From NCBI GenBank assembly GCA_046303375.1, contig JBKCGB010000024.1, forward strand, positions 1-36,110: 36,110 nucleotides of DNA, given 5' to 3'. Both the position numbers and the translations under genes were made by a program. A model generated the notes under the pieces. It ran no database searches and had not been told where the DNA came from. It saw nothing but the letters and a program-made list of their open reading frames with translations. This DNA comes from UBA965 sp046303375. Lineage in GTDB: Bacteria; Chloroflexota; Chloroflexia; Chloroflexales; Roseiflexaceae. Below are positions 1-7,278 of the stretch, piece after piece (the stretch's first letter is position 1; each line of letters begins with the position of its first letter).

Positions 1-1
1 G

Positions 2-280
2 TCTGGCAGCGGGTTTGGGAGCACGTCACAGTATGGCCAACAGCCAGCGCAGTACGGCCAACAGCCAGCACAGTATGGTCAACAGCCAGCACAGTACGGC
101 CAACAGCCAGCACAGTACGGCCAACAGCCAGCACAGTATGGCCAACAGCCAGCTGTTGGTGGTTTTGGCAATCCAAACCCAAATGCGTCCACCTACGATG
201 ATGATGGGTATAACGACGGTGAGGATGACGATTACACATACAATAACCCACCACAACCACCTCAGCCATTTCGTGGGTAA
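2..280 (+). CDS. 3' end of a protein with QYGQQPA heptad repeats and an acidic C-terminal tail (5' partial)
   Basis: Only the last 92 codons are in the window; the reading frame is open at the left edge and ends at TAA 278-280. The frame was chosen because it reads the repetitive DNA as a clean heptad (Q-Y-G-Q-Q-P-A, six copies, 29-154), followed by a Gly/Asn/Pro stretch, an acidic Asp-rich segment with Tyr, and a Pro/Gln-rich end (PPQPPQPFRG). Such Gln/Tyr/Gly/Pro tails are disordered and occur at the C-termini of several unrelated bacterial proteins, including single-stranded DNA-binding proteins and small membrane proteins. The canonical SSB tip (DDDIPF-like) is absent. The functional domain lies upstream of the window, so no function is assigned. 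The gene ends just before a strong bidirectional terminator and converges on the nucleotide-sugar operon. Confidence 0.8.
   Translation, partial: SGSGFGSTSQYGQQPAQYGQQPAQYGQQPAQYGQQPAQYGQQPAQYGQQPAVGGFGNPNPNASTYDDDGYNDGEDDDYTYNNPPQPPQPFRG
29..154 (+). repeat. Six tandem 21-bp repeats encoding QYGQQPA
   Basis: Six head-to-tail 21-bp units, each encoding Gln-Tyr-Gly-Gln-Gln-Pro-Ala, differ only at a few third codon positions (tat/tac, ggc/ggt, gcg/gca/gct). The near-identity at DNA level means that slippage or unequal exchange could change the copy number. Confidence 0.95.
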
Positions 281-294
281 GTTGGTCCAAAAAG

Positions 295-328
295 ATACAG
301 CCGGCGCGGTTTTCCGCGCCGGCTGTAT
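295..328. terminator. Bidirectional rho-independent terminator
   Basis: A perfect 15-bp stem (295-309 with 314-328) is closed by a TTTT loop and has a GC-rich core. On the + strand it is followed by a T-rich run (tttattt). On the - strand it is followed by five Ts (the A-run at 289-293). It sits 14 bp after the stop of the + gene and 10 bp after the stop of the converging - gene, so it can end both transcripts. Confidence 0.92.
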
Positions 329-338
329 TTATTTCAGC

Positions 339-1451
339 CTAAAACGAAATGGCTTGATCTCCGAGCCGGGTTGCCGGCCAGATGCGCATGCCATGGTCGA
401 AGTGGTTTTGGGTGCCAATCGTGCAGTCATCGCTGATGATGACACCATGCAGGATTTTGCATTCAGCAGCGATGGTGTTGTTGTAGCCGATAACTGCCCG
501 ATCGATGTGACACTTGGCGCCAATCGTGTTGTTGTGCCATAACACGCTGGCACTGATTGTGCTCCCATCCTCGATGCGAACATTATTACCGATTACCGTG
601 GGACCAATGATGGTAACACCGGCTCCGATGTGCACATTGTCTCCGATGACCACGGTACCGTGAATATGGGTATCAGCAGGGATATCCGAATGATGCCCAA
701 CCCATACATCGGCACGTATCTGGCGCCCTTGCAAGGCAAACTTCATATTGCCGTTGAGGATGTCGTGATGGACTTCGAGGTATGTTTGTGGCTTGCCGAT
801 ATCCGTCCAATAGGCGGTACTAGCAAATCCATACATACGGTGGTTGTGTTGTAGGGCGGTAGGAAAGAGTCCACGTTCAAACATGTAGTGCTGATTGGCG
901 GGTGCGTAATCGAGCAAGTGTGGCTCGAGAATGTAGGTCCCCGCATTGATCATGTTGGTGGTGACTTCTTCGGGTTTGGGTTTTTCGAGGAAGCGTGTGA
1001 TACGCCCTTCGGCAGTTGTTTCCACCAGTCCAAAGGCGGTCGGGTCTTCGACTGGGGTCAGCGCAATGGTTAATTCGCTCTGATTGGTGCGGTGGTGGCG
1101 GAGCATGGCCTGCAAGTCGAGATCAGTCATCACGTCACCATTAAAGATGAACGTTGTATCATCGAGCATGTGGGCCACATTTTTGACTGCACCACACGTG
1201 CCGCGTGGTTCGGGTTCTTCGATGATGTGCACTTTCATGCCTAGGCGCGCACCGTCGCCGAGTGTTGTCCTGAAGCGATCAGCGAGGTATTGTACTGCCA
1301 AAATCGCTTCGCTGATGCCCTGATCGCGCAGGTTGGTAAGCATCCACTCAATAAAGGGTGTGCCAACCACGGGGAGCATCGGTTTGGGGGTGTTGCAGGT
1401 CAGGGGGCGGAGCCGAGTCCCCAACCCACCGACGAGGATGACGGCTTTCAT
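339..1451 (-). CDS. Sugar-1-phosphate nucleotidyltransferase, GDP-mannose pyrophosphorylase-like
   Basis: A 370-residue protein that likely joins a sugar 1-phosphate (probably mannose 1-phosphate) to a nucleotide in the cytoplasm, giving an activated sugar. The N-terminal nucleotidyltransferase fold is clear: GGLGTRLRPLT at residues 8-18, with KPM after it, NGD at 104-106, EKP at 156-158 and a YWTDIGKP motif near 214-221. Residues about 262-360 hold hexapeptide-type repeats of a left-handed beta-helix, as in GMPP-type pyrophosphorylases. The start is ATG 1451, which overlaps the upstream reductase stop as ATGA and has AAGGAG eight bases before it; the longer upstream extension of this frame lies inside the reductase gene and is rejected. 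The neighbouring Rmd-like gene favours GDP-mannose as product, but a glucose- or other sugar-specific enzyme cannot be excluded. Confidence 0.88.
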   Translation of the reverse strand: MKAVILVGGLGTRLRPLTCNTPKPMLPVVGTPFIEWMLTNLRDQGISEAILAVQYLADRFRTTLGDGARLGMKVHIIEEPEPRGTCGAVKNVAHMLDDTTFIFNGDVMTDLDLQAMLRHHRTNQSELTIALTPVEDPTAFGLVETTAEGRITRFLEKPKPEEVTTNMINAGTYILEPHLLDYAPANQHYMFERGLFPTALQHNHRMYGFASTAYWTDIGKPQTYLEVHHDILNGNMKFALQGRQIRADVWVGHHSDIPADTHIHGTVVIGDNVHIGAGVTIIGPTVIGNNVRIEDGSTISASVLWHNNTIGAKCHIDRAVIGYNNTIAAECKILHGVIISDDCTIGTQNHFDHGMRIWPATRLGDQAISF

Positions 1452-2410
1452 GCCTGTGTCTCCTTGATGGCGTGACGCCAATAGTTGAGCATATCGTGGA
1501 GTGTGGTTGCAAGGGAGATTTGTGGGCGCCACCCTGTGGCCGTACGTAACCGGTGGTTGTCGCATACGACATCTGGCACATCTACGGGGCGGAGTCGAGC
1601 GGGATCAACGGACACTGTAATCGGCACATGGCTCATGGCGACGAGTTGATTGAGTAATTCGCCGATTTCGTGTGATTGTCCTGAGCCCACGTTGTAGGCA
1701 GCACCTGCGTCACCGTGTGTCAGGAGTGCCGCATAGGCGGCAGCCACATCGCGTACATCACTGATATCACGGCGGGCGGATAAATTGCCCACCTTGAGGA
1801 CGGGTTCTTGCAGGCCCGCTTCAATGCGTGCAATTTGCGCAGCAAATGCTGATAGGGCGTAGGCATCACTCTGGCGTGGTCCAATGTGACTAAAGAGACG
1901 CAACCGAATCGTACGGAGCTTGTGTGACACATACCATTGATGGGCTGCCATATCGACGGCTGCTTTGCTTACGCCGTAGGGAGTGACAGGGCGCAGGGGT
2001 TCGTCTTCGTTGATGGGCATGCGGTCTGTAGCCACATTACCATAGATTTCGTTGCTGCCAGCCACAATGATGAGCGGGTCAAGTTTGAGCTCGACTGCGT
2101 ACTGCATCAGTGCCACACTCGGTAACACGTTGTCGTGCATGGTGCCGACTGCATCACCAAAGGAGCGTGCCACACTGGCTTGTGCTGCGAGATGGATGAT
2201 GGCATCGGGTGCAATATCGTGTAACACAGTCTTGAGCGTGGCGGTGTCACGCAAATCCATCCCGATTGCGGTGACACGCCCTGCGAGCGCAGGGAGCGCG
2301 AGCTGACCGGTGCGGGCAATGCCCCAGAGCTGATAGGTGTTGTTGTGGCTGAGGTGTTCGGCGAGATGACCACCCACAAAGCCATTAATGCCCGTAATGA
2401 GTATCTTCAT
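1448..2410 (-). CDS. rmd: NAD(P)-dependent sugar epimerase/dehydratase family, GDP-6-deoxy-D-mannose reductase (Rmd)-like
   Basis: A 320-residue extended short-chain dehydrogenase. It shows the Rossmann glycine motif GINGFVG at 7-13, YGVSK at 145-149 (catalytic Tyr/Lys), a Ser in GSNEIYG near 119, the RLFSHIGPRQ segment at 171-180, and the tail pattern DPARLRPVDVPD...TGWRPQI. These fit Rmd, which reduces GDP-4-keto-6-deoxy-D-mannose to GDP-D-rhamnose, better than general UDP-sugar epimerases. Another GDP-sugar epimerase/reductase is possible. No Gmd dehydratase, the enzyme that makes its substrate, is in the window. The gene is first in a two-gene operon and overlaps the nucleotidyltransferase by ATGA. 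There is no Shine-Dalgarno sequence before ATG 2410, but a perfect TATAAT lies 8 bp upstream, which suggests a leaderless mRNA. Confidence 0.8.
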   Translation of the reverse strand: MKILITGINGFVGGHLAEHLSHNNTYQLWGIARTGQLALPALAGRVTAIGMDLRDTATLKTVLHDIAPDAIIHLAAQASVARSFGDAVGTMHDNVLPSVALMQYAVELKLDPLIIVAGSNEIYGNVATDRMPINEDEPLRPVTPYGVSKAAVDMAAHQWYVSHKLRTIRLRLFSHIGPRQSDAYALSAFAAQIARIEAGLQEPVLKVGNLSARRDISDVRDVAAAYAALLTHGDAGAAYNVGSGQSHEIGELLNQLVAMSHVPITVSVDPARLRPVDVPDVVCDNHRLRTATGWRPQISLATTLHDMLNYWRHAIKETQA

Positions 2411-2418
2411 GGGTATCT

Positions 2419-2424
2419 ATTATA
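2419..2424 (-). promoter_or_regulatory. Candidate -10 box (TATAAT) of the nucleotide-sugar operon
   Basis: On the minus strand a perfect TATAAT ends 8 bp before the ATG of the reductase gene. The -35 region 17 bp upstream (near TAAACC, in the loop side of the 2426-2467 hairpin) does not match the consensus. If it is used, transcription would start at or within a base or two of the ATG, which agrees with the absence of a ribosome binding site. Confidence 0.5.
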
Positions 2425-2425
2425 C

Positions 2426-2467
2426 ACGCATGCGGGGGAGAGGTTTACCACCCTCCCCCGCATGCGT
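2426..2467. terminator. Perfect 15-bp inverted repeat between the protease gene and the sugar operon (terminator or operator)
   Basis: ACGCATGCGGGGGAG (2426-2440) pairs perfectly with 2453-2467 across a 12-base loop. It lies 21 bp after the stop of the FtsH-like gene. No U-run follows on the minus strand (the sequence continues GTATAATAGAT), so it is an imperfect intrinsic terminator. Each arm also contains the self-complementary octamer CGCATGCG, and the hairpin directly abuts the TATAAT of the next gene, so a protein-binding operator is a real alternative. Confidence 0.6.
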
Positions 2468-2488
2468 AGACTGACCTACCGTTGTTTA

Positions 2489-4396
2489 TTATGCATCGGG
2501 TTCGCGTGTGAATGACGCACTCGGTGAACTTGCAGTGTTTGGCATATTGGCACTACTATCAACAACCGTCTCGCTGGGGGTATCAACGGGCAATGCGGTG
2601 GTTGGCACGGGCAGCGGTGCATTGGTAAAGGGATGTGCTGCTTCGACGCGCAACAGGATATCGTTGACGTCGATGTCCGTCAATTCGTTGCGGAGAATCA
2701 GTGCTTCAGCGATGGCAATGACGGCATGGCGATTTTGCTCGAGCAGGTGTTTGACCTTGCGGTATTCTTCGGCCAAAATCGCTTCCACCTGTTTTTTCAT
2801 GTCGGCGCCACGCATGGCTTCTGGGCCAAACGCAAGGTACGAGTAAAAGCTGTTGTCCATGCCGTAGGCTCCCACCATGTAGGTGGCGATACCGGTGGCA
2901 GACGCCAAGTCGCCTGTGACGCCACTCATCTGAATACCCAGGAAGAGTTCTTCGGCGCCACGGCTTGCAAGCGCAATCTGCAGGCGGCCAAGGAGTTCTT
3001 CTTTGGATTGGGTGTAGATTTCTTCTTCGGGCTTCCACGCCGCAAAGCCCAGCGCATTGCCGTGACGGATGATCGTCACCTTGGTCAGGCGTTGTTTGCG
3101 CAGCAACTTGACGGCCGCATAGGCGTGCCCAGCCTCGTGGTAGGCGATACGGCGGCGTTCTTCGAATGACATGCCGCGGATGGGCTGGCGCAAGCCGTAT
3201 TCGTGCATTTCGCGAGCCCGGCTGAAGTCCCAGTAGTTGATGGCTTGGCGATTGTCGAAGTGGGCGTGGATGACGGCTTCGTTGATGATGAAGCGAATCG
3301 CCACCGGCGTGTAGTTGATAGTGTCGGAGACCATGCGATCCATCGGCATCGGTTCGTGCTTGACTTTGCCGAGGTAGTATTCGATGATGTCGCGGCGACC
3401 ATCGGCATCGGGGTACTCGACGACGATTTTGCGGTCGAAACGACCTGGGCGCAACAAGGCGGCATCCAGCGTTTCAGCCAAATTGGTGGCACCCATGGTC
3501 AGGACGGGTGGCATTTCGGGCTTTTTGCGGCGCAAGCCGAGTGAGCGCAAAATCTTGCCCCACCAACTGGGATCTTCGGGTGGGGGATCCATTTGCAGCA
3601 ACAGCTCATTGAGGAGCCCACTGCCTGCACCACCCATACCCATCACCATGTTGACTTTTTGGCCACCTTCGGCGTTACCGCTCATGCCAGTGGCGTTGCC
3701 ACCCATCAGTGACGTGCTGCGTGCCATCCCGATGGCGTCGATTTCGTCGATAAACAAAATACAGGCGCCGTACTCTTTGGCGAGTTTGCGTGCCTTGCGG
3801 AAGAGCATCATAACCTTGATGTTGCCCATGCCCATCCACACCGACGTGAGTGATGGAGCACTGAGATAGCCAAATGGCACACCAGCTTCGGTGGAAATTG
3901 CTTGGGCGAGGTAGCTTTTGCCCGTGCCTGGAGGCCCAATCAGCAACACCCCACGCGTGATTTCGCCACCCATCTGTTTGAACTGCTTGGCACCCTTGAG
4001 CAGCGTCACAATCCGGCGGGCTGCTTCGAGTACTTCGGGGTTGCCACGGTAGTCGGCAAAGCTGATCCCCGTCTCACCAGGACGCACCCAGTAGATGCGG
4101 GTGCGTGCCATAAAGAAATACATCAAGGCAAACTGAAAGCCGATGAAAATGAACAGATATGCCATTGTTGACAAGAGTTGCAACAATAGCGGACCGAGTT
4201 CTTGAGTAGTCAGAAAGGTAAACGTGGCTGGGAGCACATTCCCCAAGAGCCAGATGACAAATATGCCGATGGCTGTCCAGCGCACGGCACGCATGAGTTT
4301 ATAGGGCCAGCGATCAAACAAGCGCTCCAAGCGCTGGTCGAGCGCTTTTTCGCGGTCGTTTGGACCATTTTGTGGGCGATACGGTTCGATTGCCAT
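2489..4396 (-). CDS. FtsH-like membrane-bound AAA+ zinc metalloprotease (M41 family)
   Basis: A 635-residue ATP-dependent membrane protease, expected to unfold and degrade membrane or cytosolic proteins as a hexamer. Two hydrophobic segments (about 41-63 and 70-96) are separated by only a handful of residues, so the periplasmic domain of classical FtsH is missing. Walker A is GPPGTGKS at 154-161, the pore-loop region is WMGMG near 187-191, Walker B is ILFIDEID at 213-220, and the second region of homology (GATN...LLRPGRFDR) is at about 302-322. The protease site is HEAGH at 420-424, with a likely third zinc ligand Asp496. A Gly/Met-rich insertion of about 40-70 residues sits between Walker B and the second region of homology. 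The last 50 residues are Pro/Ser/Thr-rich. The start is ATG 4396, with GGGAG six bases upstream; an in-frame extension to 4447 has no such support. Catalytic residues are intact, so an active enzyme is likely. Confidence 0.9.
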   Translation of the reverse strand: MAIEPYRPQNGPNDREKALDQRLERLFDRWPYKLMRAVRWTAIGIFVIWLLGNVLPATFTFLTTQELGPLLLQLLSTMAYLFIFIGFQFALMYFFMARTRIYWVRPGETGISFADYRGNPEVLEAARRIVTLLKGAKQFKQMGGEITRGVLLIGPPGTGKSYLAQAISTEAGVPFGYLSAPSLTSVWMGMGNIKVMMLFRKARKLAKEYGACILFIDEIDAIGMARSTSLMGGNATGMSGNAEGGQKVNMVMGMGGAGSGLLNELLLQMDPPPEDPSWWGKILRSLGLRRKKPEMPPVLTMGATNLAETLDAALLRPGRFDRKIVVEYPDADGRRDIIEYYLGKVKHEPMPMDRMVSDTINYTPVAIRFIINEAVIHAHFDNRQAINYWDFSRAREMHEYGLRQPIRGMSFEERRRIAYHEAGHAYAAVKLLRKQRLTKVTIIRHGNALGFAAWKPEEEIYTQSKEELLGRLQIALASRGAEELFLGIQMSGVTGDLASATGIATYMVGAYGMDNSFYSYLAFGPEAMRGADMKKQVEAILAEEYRKVKHLLEQNRHAVIAIAEALILRNELTDIDVNDILLRVEAAHPFTNAPLPVPTTALPVDTPSETVVDSSANMPNTASSPSASFTREPDA

Positions 4397-4447
4397 ACAA
4401 TGCTCCCATGTCAAAGAAAGTGCTACGGGAAATGAGGAAGTGCCCAA

Positions 4448-4476
4448 TTACCAAAAATCGGTATTTGCCTTATGCT
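4448..4476 (+). promoter_or_regulatory. Weak candidate promoter for the solute-binding/sugar operon
   Basis: TTACCA (4448-4453) and TATGCT (4471-4476) are spaced by 17 bp on the plus strand, each with four of six consensus bases. It lies in the 131-bp divergent intergenic region, next to the stronger minus-strand promoter. No other good plus-strand pair was found there. Confidence 0.35.
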
Positions 4477-4478
4477 TG

Positions 4479-4507
4479 AGTATATAAATATCGTACATGA
4501 TTGGCAA
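4479..4507 (-). promoter_or_regulatory. Promoter of the FtsH-like gene
   Basis: On the minus strand, TTGCCA (4502-4507) and TATACT (4479-4484) are separated by exactly 17 bp. Each matches the housekeeping sigma consensus at five of six positions. The predicted start near 4472 gives an untranslated leader of about 75 bases before ATG 4396. Confidence 0.7.
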
Positions 4508-4527
4508 GTAGAGAGAATGAGTGAACG

Positions 4528-5334
4528 GTGAGAGTACGACGTGTCGTGGCCCTGCTTATCACAATAGTGTATATCGTACTCGTGTGTGTGACTGAATTGA
4601 GTCACTTTGGTAGTGTGGTGGTTGACCCAGTCATGGCACGGGTGACCACCAATGCACAGCTGCGTGTCGGATACGACCCAGGTATTTGGCCATTCACGAC
4701 CATCATCAATGATACCCCAGCTGGCTACGACATCGACTTGATGCGTTATGTTGCACGCGACCTAGGGGTTCAGGCAGTGTTTGTGCCGACCAGCCTTGAT
4801 GCCGCCTATGACGAACTACAACAGGGGCATATTGACGTGATGGTATCGGCGATGCCCTATGCCCCCGAACAAGGCTGGCGGGCACGCTTTTCACAGTTTT
4901 ATTTTGATGATGGGCTTGTCGTGGTGGCGCATGCACCAATTCCCGACTATGCCACACTGGCGCAGACCCCTGTGGGTGTGGTTTTTGGTGCAGATGCAGA
5001 TACCGCACTCCGTCAACAGATGCGCAATGGTCGGACATTTCAGATCGTACACTATGACACGTTGACAGAATTGTGGACGGCGTTAGAATGCGCACAGATA
5101 GAGGTTGTCGTTGTGGAACAGAGCTATGCCCGTGCAATGCAACAGCAAGACCCCACCTTGCGTGTCGGGATGGCGCTGACCTTTGCACCGTATGTGGTGG
5201 TTTTGCCGTATGATGCACTATATCTCAACGATGCACTCAACCGGTCGTTACAACGAGCCGATGATACGGGTATGTTGACTGCGCTAGCGGCACGCTGGAT
5301 GTCTATGCCGCCGGTGATTTGTCCGAGCCCATGA
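4528..5334 (+). CDS. Extracellular solute-binding protein, family 3 type (amino-acid/polar-solute ABC binding fold)
   Basis: A 268-residue protein with an N-terminal hydrophobic segment (about 6-22) that serves as an export signal or membrane anchor. The mature part begins at about residue 43 with LRVGYDPGIWPFT, the usual opening of SBP_bac_3 domains, followed by GYDIDLMRYVARDLG and a second-lobe segment with VGVVFGADADTALRQ. It should bind a small solute outside the membrane and deliver it to an ABC permease, or act as a sensor. No permease or ATPase gene is next to it. The Cys in the signal region (VLVC) is not a proper lipobox. The start is GTG 4528: an in-frame TGA lies just upstream and the ribosome binding site is weak. 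It is 42 bp before the first oxidoreductase gene, so co-transcription is likely. Confidence 0.75.
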   Translation: MRVRRVVALLITIVYIVLVCVTELSHFGSVVVDPVMARVTTNAQLRVGYDPGIWPFTTIINDTPAGYDIDLMRYVARDLGVQAVFVPTSLDAAYDELQQGHIDVMVSAMPYAPEQGWRARFSQFYFDDGLVVVAHAPIPDYATLAQTPVGVVFGADADTALRQQMRNGRTFQIVHYDTLTELWTALECAQIEVVVVEQSYARAMQQQDPTLRVGMALTFAPYVVVLPYDALYLNDALNRSLQRADDTGMLTALAARWMSMPPVICPSP

Positions 5335-5376
5335 AACATATCAACTGCGCGACACAATGTTGTGAAAGGAGCCACC

Positions 5377-6504
5377 ATGAGTGATGTACGCTTTGGGATT
5401 GTGGGGTTGGGTGGTATGGGGCGCGGTCACGCGCAATATCTCGTCGCCGGAAGTATCAAAGGTGCCGTGCTTGCCGCAGTCAGCGACACCAGCCCACAAG
5501 CCCAGCTCTGGGCAAGCCACGAGCTCCCTGAGAGTGTGCGCTTTTTTGATTCGTACACAGCCATGCTCCAATCTGGTTGCATTGATGCGGTGATCGTGGC
5601 TACTCCGCATTACTTTCACCCCGATCTTGCAGTGCAGGCCTTTCATCATCAGTTGCATGTGCTGGTTGAAAAACCTGCCGGCGTCTATACCCAACAAGTG
5701 CGACAAATGAACGAAGTGGCAACGGCCAGTGGCAAAGTCTTTGGCATGATGTACAATCAGCGCACGAATCCGGTGTTCCAAAAAGTGCGTGATTTAGTTG
5801 CAACGGGTGAGATCGGTATCATCAAGCGCTTCAACTGGATCATCACCGACTGGTACCGCAGCCAAGCCTACTACGCATCAGGCACGTGGCGCGCCACCTG
5901 GTCGCAAGAGGGTGGCGGTGTGCTGATGAACCAGGCCCCGCATAACATTGATTTGATGCTGTGGACGCTGGGCATGATGCCCGCACGAGTACGTGCTTTT
6001 TGTCATTTCGGCAAACACCACCAAATCGAAGTCGAAGACGACGTCACCGCCTACATGGAGTGCGCCAATGGTGCCACGGGTGTCTTTATTACTACTACTG
6101 GCGATGCGCCGGGCACCAACCGCTACGAAATCAGCGGTGACCGGGGCAAACTGGTTGTCGAAGACAACAAAATTACGTTTTGGCGCCTGCGTCGCCCCGA
6201 ACCCGAATTCAACGCCAGCAACACGCAACCGTTCGGCGCTCCCGAAGTCTGGAAGTGTGATGTACCAGTGAGTGGTGGCGCCGGCCCACAACACCCTGGC
6301 ATCACGCAAAACTTCACAGACGCCATCCGCCTGGGCACACCACTCATCGCTCCCGGCCACGAAGGAATCAACGGGCTGACGCTGGTCAATGCCATGTATC
6401 TGTCGACATGGCTTGATGGCTGGGTCGATATCCCGTTTGACGAGAATCTCTTTTTGGCACAGCTCAATCAGCGCCGTGCCCCACGCGAACGGAGCCACGA
6501 ATGA
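5377..6504 (+). CDS. Gfo/Idh/MocA family oxidoreductase
   Basis: A 375-residue NAD(P)-dependent dehydrogenase of the glucose-fructose oxidoreductase/inositol dehydrogenase/MocA family, which oxidises or reduces hydroxyls of sugars and polyols. The Rossmann motif GLGGMG is at 10-15, EKPAG at 99-103 carries the catalytic Lys, and GGGVLMNQAPHNIDLMLW (179-196) supplies the conserved His and Asp of the C-terminal domain. The start is ATG 5377, with AAAGGAG five bases before it; the in-frame GTG at 5362 would leave no ribosome binding site. It overlaps the isomerase by ATGA. The presence of isomerase and solute-binding genes suggests catabolism of an unknown sugar, inositol or keto-glycoside; the substrate cannot be read from sequence. 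Confidence 0.9.
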   Translation: MSDVRFGIVGLGGMGRGHAQYLVAGSIKGAVLAAVSDTSPQAQLWASHELPESVRFFDSYTAMLQSGCIDAVIVATPHYFHPDLAVQAFHHQLHVLVEKPAGVYTQQVRQMNEVATASGKVFGMMYNQRTNPVFQKVRDLVATGEIGIIKRFNWIITDWYRSQAYYASGTWRATWSQEGGGVLMNQAPHNIDLMLWTLGMMPARVRAFCHFGKHHQIEVEDDVTAYMECANGATGVFITTTGDAPGTNRYEISGDRGKLVVEDNKITFWRLRRPEPEFNASNTQPFGAPEVWKCDVPVSGGAGPQHPGITQNFTDAIRLGTPLIAPGHEGINGLTLVNAMYLSTWLDGWVDIPFDENLFLAQLNQRRAPRERSHE

Positions 6505-7259
6505 TTCACAAAGTTGCCGCCCAGCTCTATACCTGCCGTGATCTGCTCGAGAAAGACTACAACGGTGTGCTCAAAGCCCTCAAAGAACAAGGCTGGCCGG
6601 CCGTGCAAGTCTCTGGGTCACGCGGCTATACGCCCGTGCAAATCGCTGGTTTTCTGCGTGAAAACGGCTTCAAGACGGCCGGTTTGCACGTCTCGCTCGA
6701 CGAACTGACCAACGACATGGTCGGTGCCGTGTCGCAAGCCTTGCTCTACGGCACACGCGACATCATCGTGCCCTATTTGCCCCGCGAATACCAGAATGTA
6801 CTCGGCTACCAGATGTTCAAGAGCCACATGAACGCCCTCGCCAAACCGCTGAATGCTGCCGGATTCCGTCTCAGCTACCACAACCACGACTTTGAATTTG
6901 CTACCACCATCGACGGTGTGTCTGCACTGGAGTGGCTGTTGCGCCCGAGTGCCGATAACGCGATTCTGGCTGAGATTGACACATACTGGGTCAAAAAAGG
7001 TGGCGCCGACCCGTTGCGCTTCCTCGCTCCCTACAGCCAGCGTATGCCTATTATCCACCTCAAGGACATGTCCAAAGATGGCAGTGAGGCCTTTGCAGAG
7101 GTCGGCGAAGGACTCATCGACTTCGTGCCCATCCTGCGCTGGGGTGAAGCCAATGGCATCGAGTGGTATGCGGTCGAGCAAGACACCTGCCCACGCAATC
7201 CGCTCGACTGTCTCAATACTAGCCTGACCAACCTGCGTGCTATGGCCGCACAACTCTAG
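6501..7259 (+). CDS. Sugar phosphate isomerase/epimerase (TIM barrel, AP-endonuclease-2 family)
   Basis: A 252-residue single-domain TIM-barrel protein of the xylose-isomerase-like family, which interconverts keto and hydroxy sugars with a divalent metal. Conserved metal and substrate motifs are visible: YHNHDFEF at about 126-133, EIDTYWV at 158-164, IHLKDM at 185-190, G-E-G-x-I-D-F at about 202-208 and AVEQD at 224-228. The start ATG 6501 overlaps the preceding stop (ATGA) and is preceded by GGAG at a spacing of six. Proteins of this kind sit between Gfo/Idh/MocA genes in many sugar and inositol gene sets, as here, and probably act on the product of one of the flanking oxidoreductases. The exact reaction is unknown. 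Confidence 0.88.
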   Translation: MIHKVAAQLYTCRDLLEKDYNGVLKALKEQGWPAVQVSGSRGYTPVQIAGFLRENGFKTAGLHVSLDELTNDMVGAVSQALLYGTRDIIVPYLPREYQNVLGYQMFKSHMNALAKPLNAAGFRLSYHNHDFEFATTIDGVSALEWLLRPSADNAILAEIDTYWVKKGGADPLRFLAPYSQRMPIIHLKDMSKDGSEAFAEVGEGLIDFVPILRWGEANGIEWYAVEQDTCPRNPLDCLNTSLTNLRAMAAQL

Positions 7260-7278
7260 ATGACGAGGGGAAGATGTC

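Noticed and set aside
29..154. CRISPR-like appearance of the short direct repeats at the left edge
   Set aside because: Units are 21 bp with no spacers and keep an open reading frame, so they are a coding heptad repeat.
15..542. Plus-strand 175-codon ORF over the heptad repeats and its minus-strand counterpart at 26-256
   Set aside because: Both are shadows of the repeat. The frame giving clean QYGQQPA heptads and ending at 280, just before a strong terminator, is the coherent one; the 175-codon frame runs through the terminator into the converging gene.
5341..5781. Minus-strand 146-codon ORF opposite the first oxidoreductase gene
   Set aside because: It overlaps a well-supported Gfo/Idh/MocA gene with all its motifs and shows no recognisable domain of its own.
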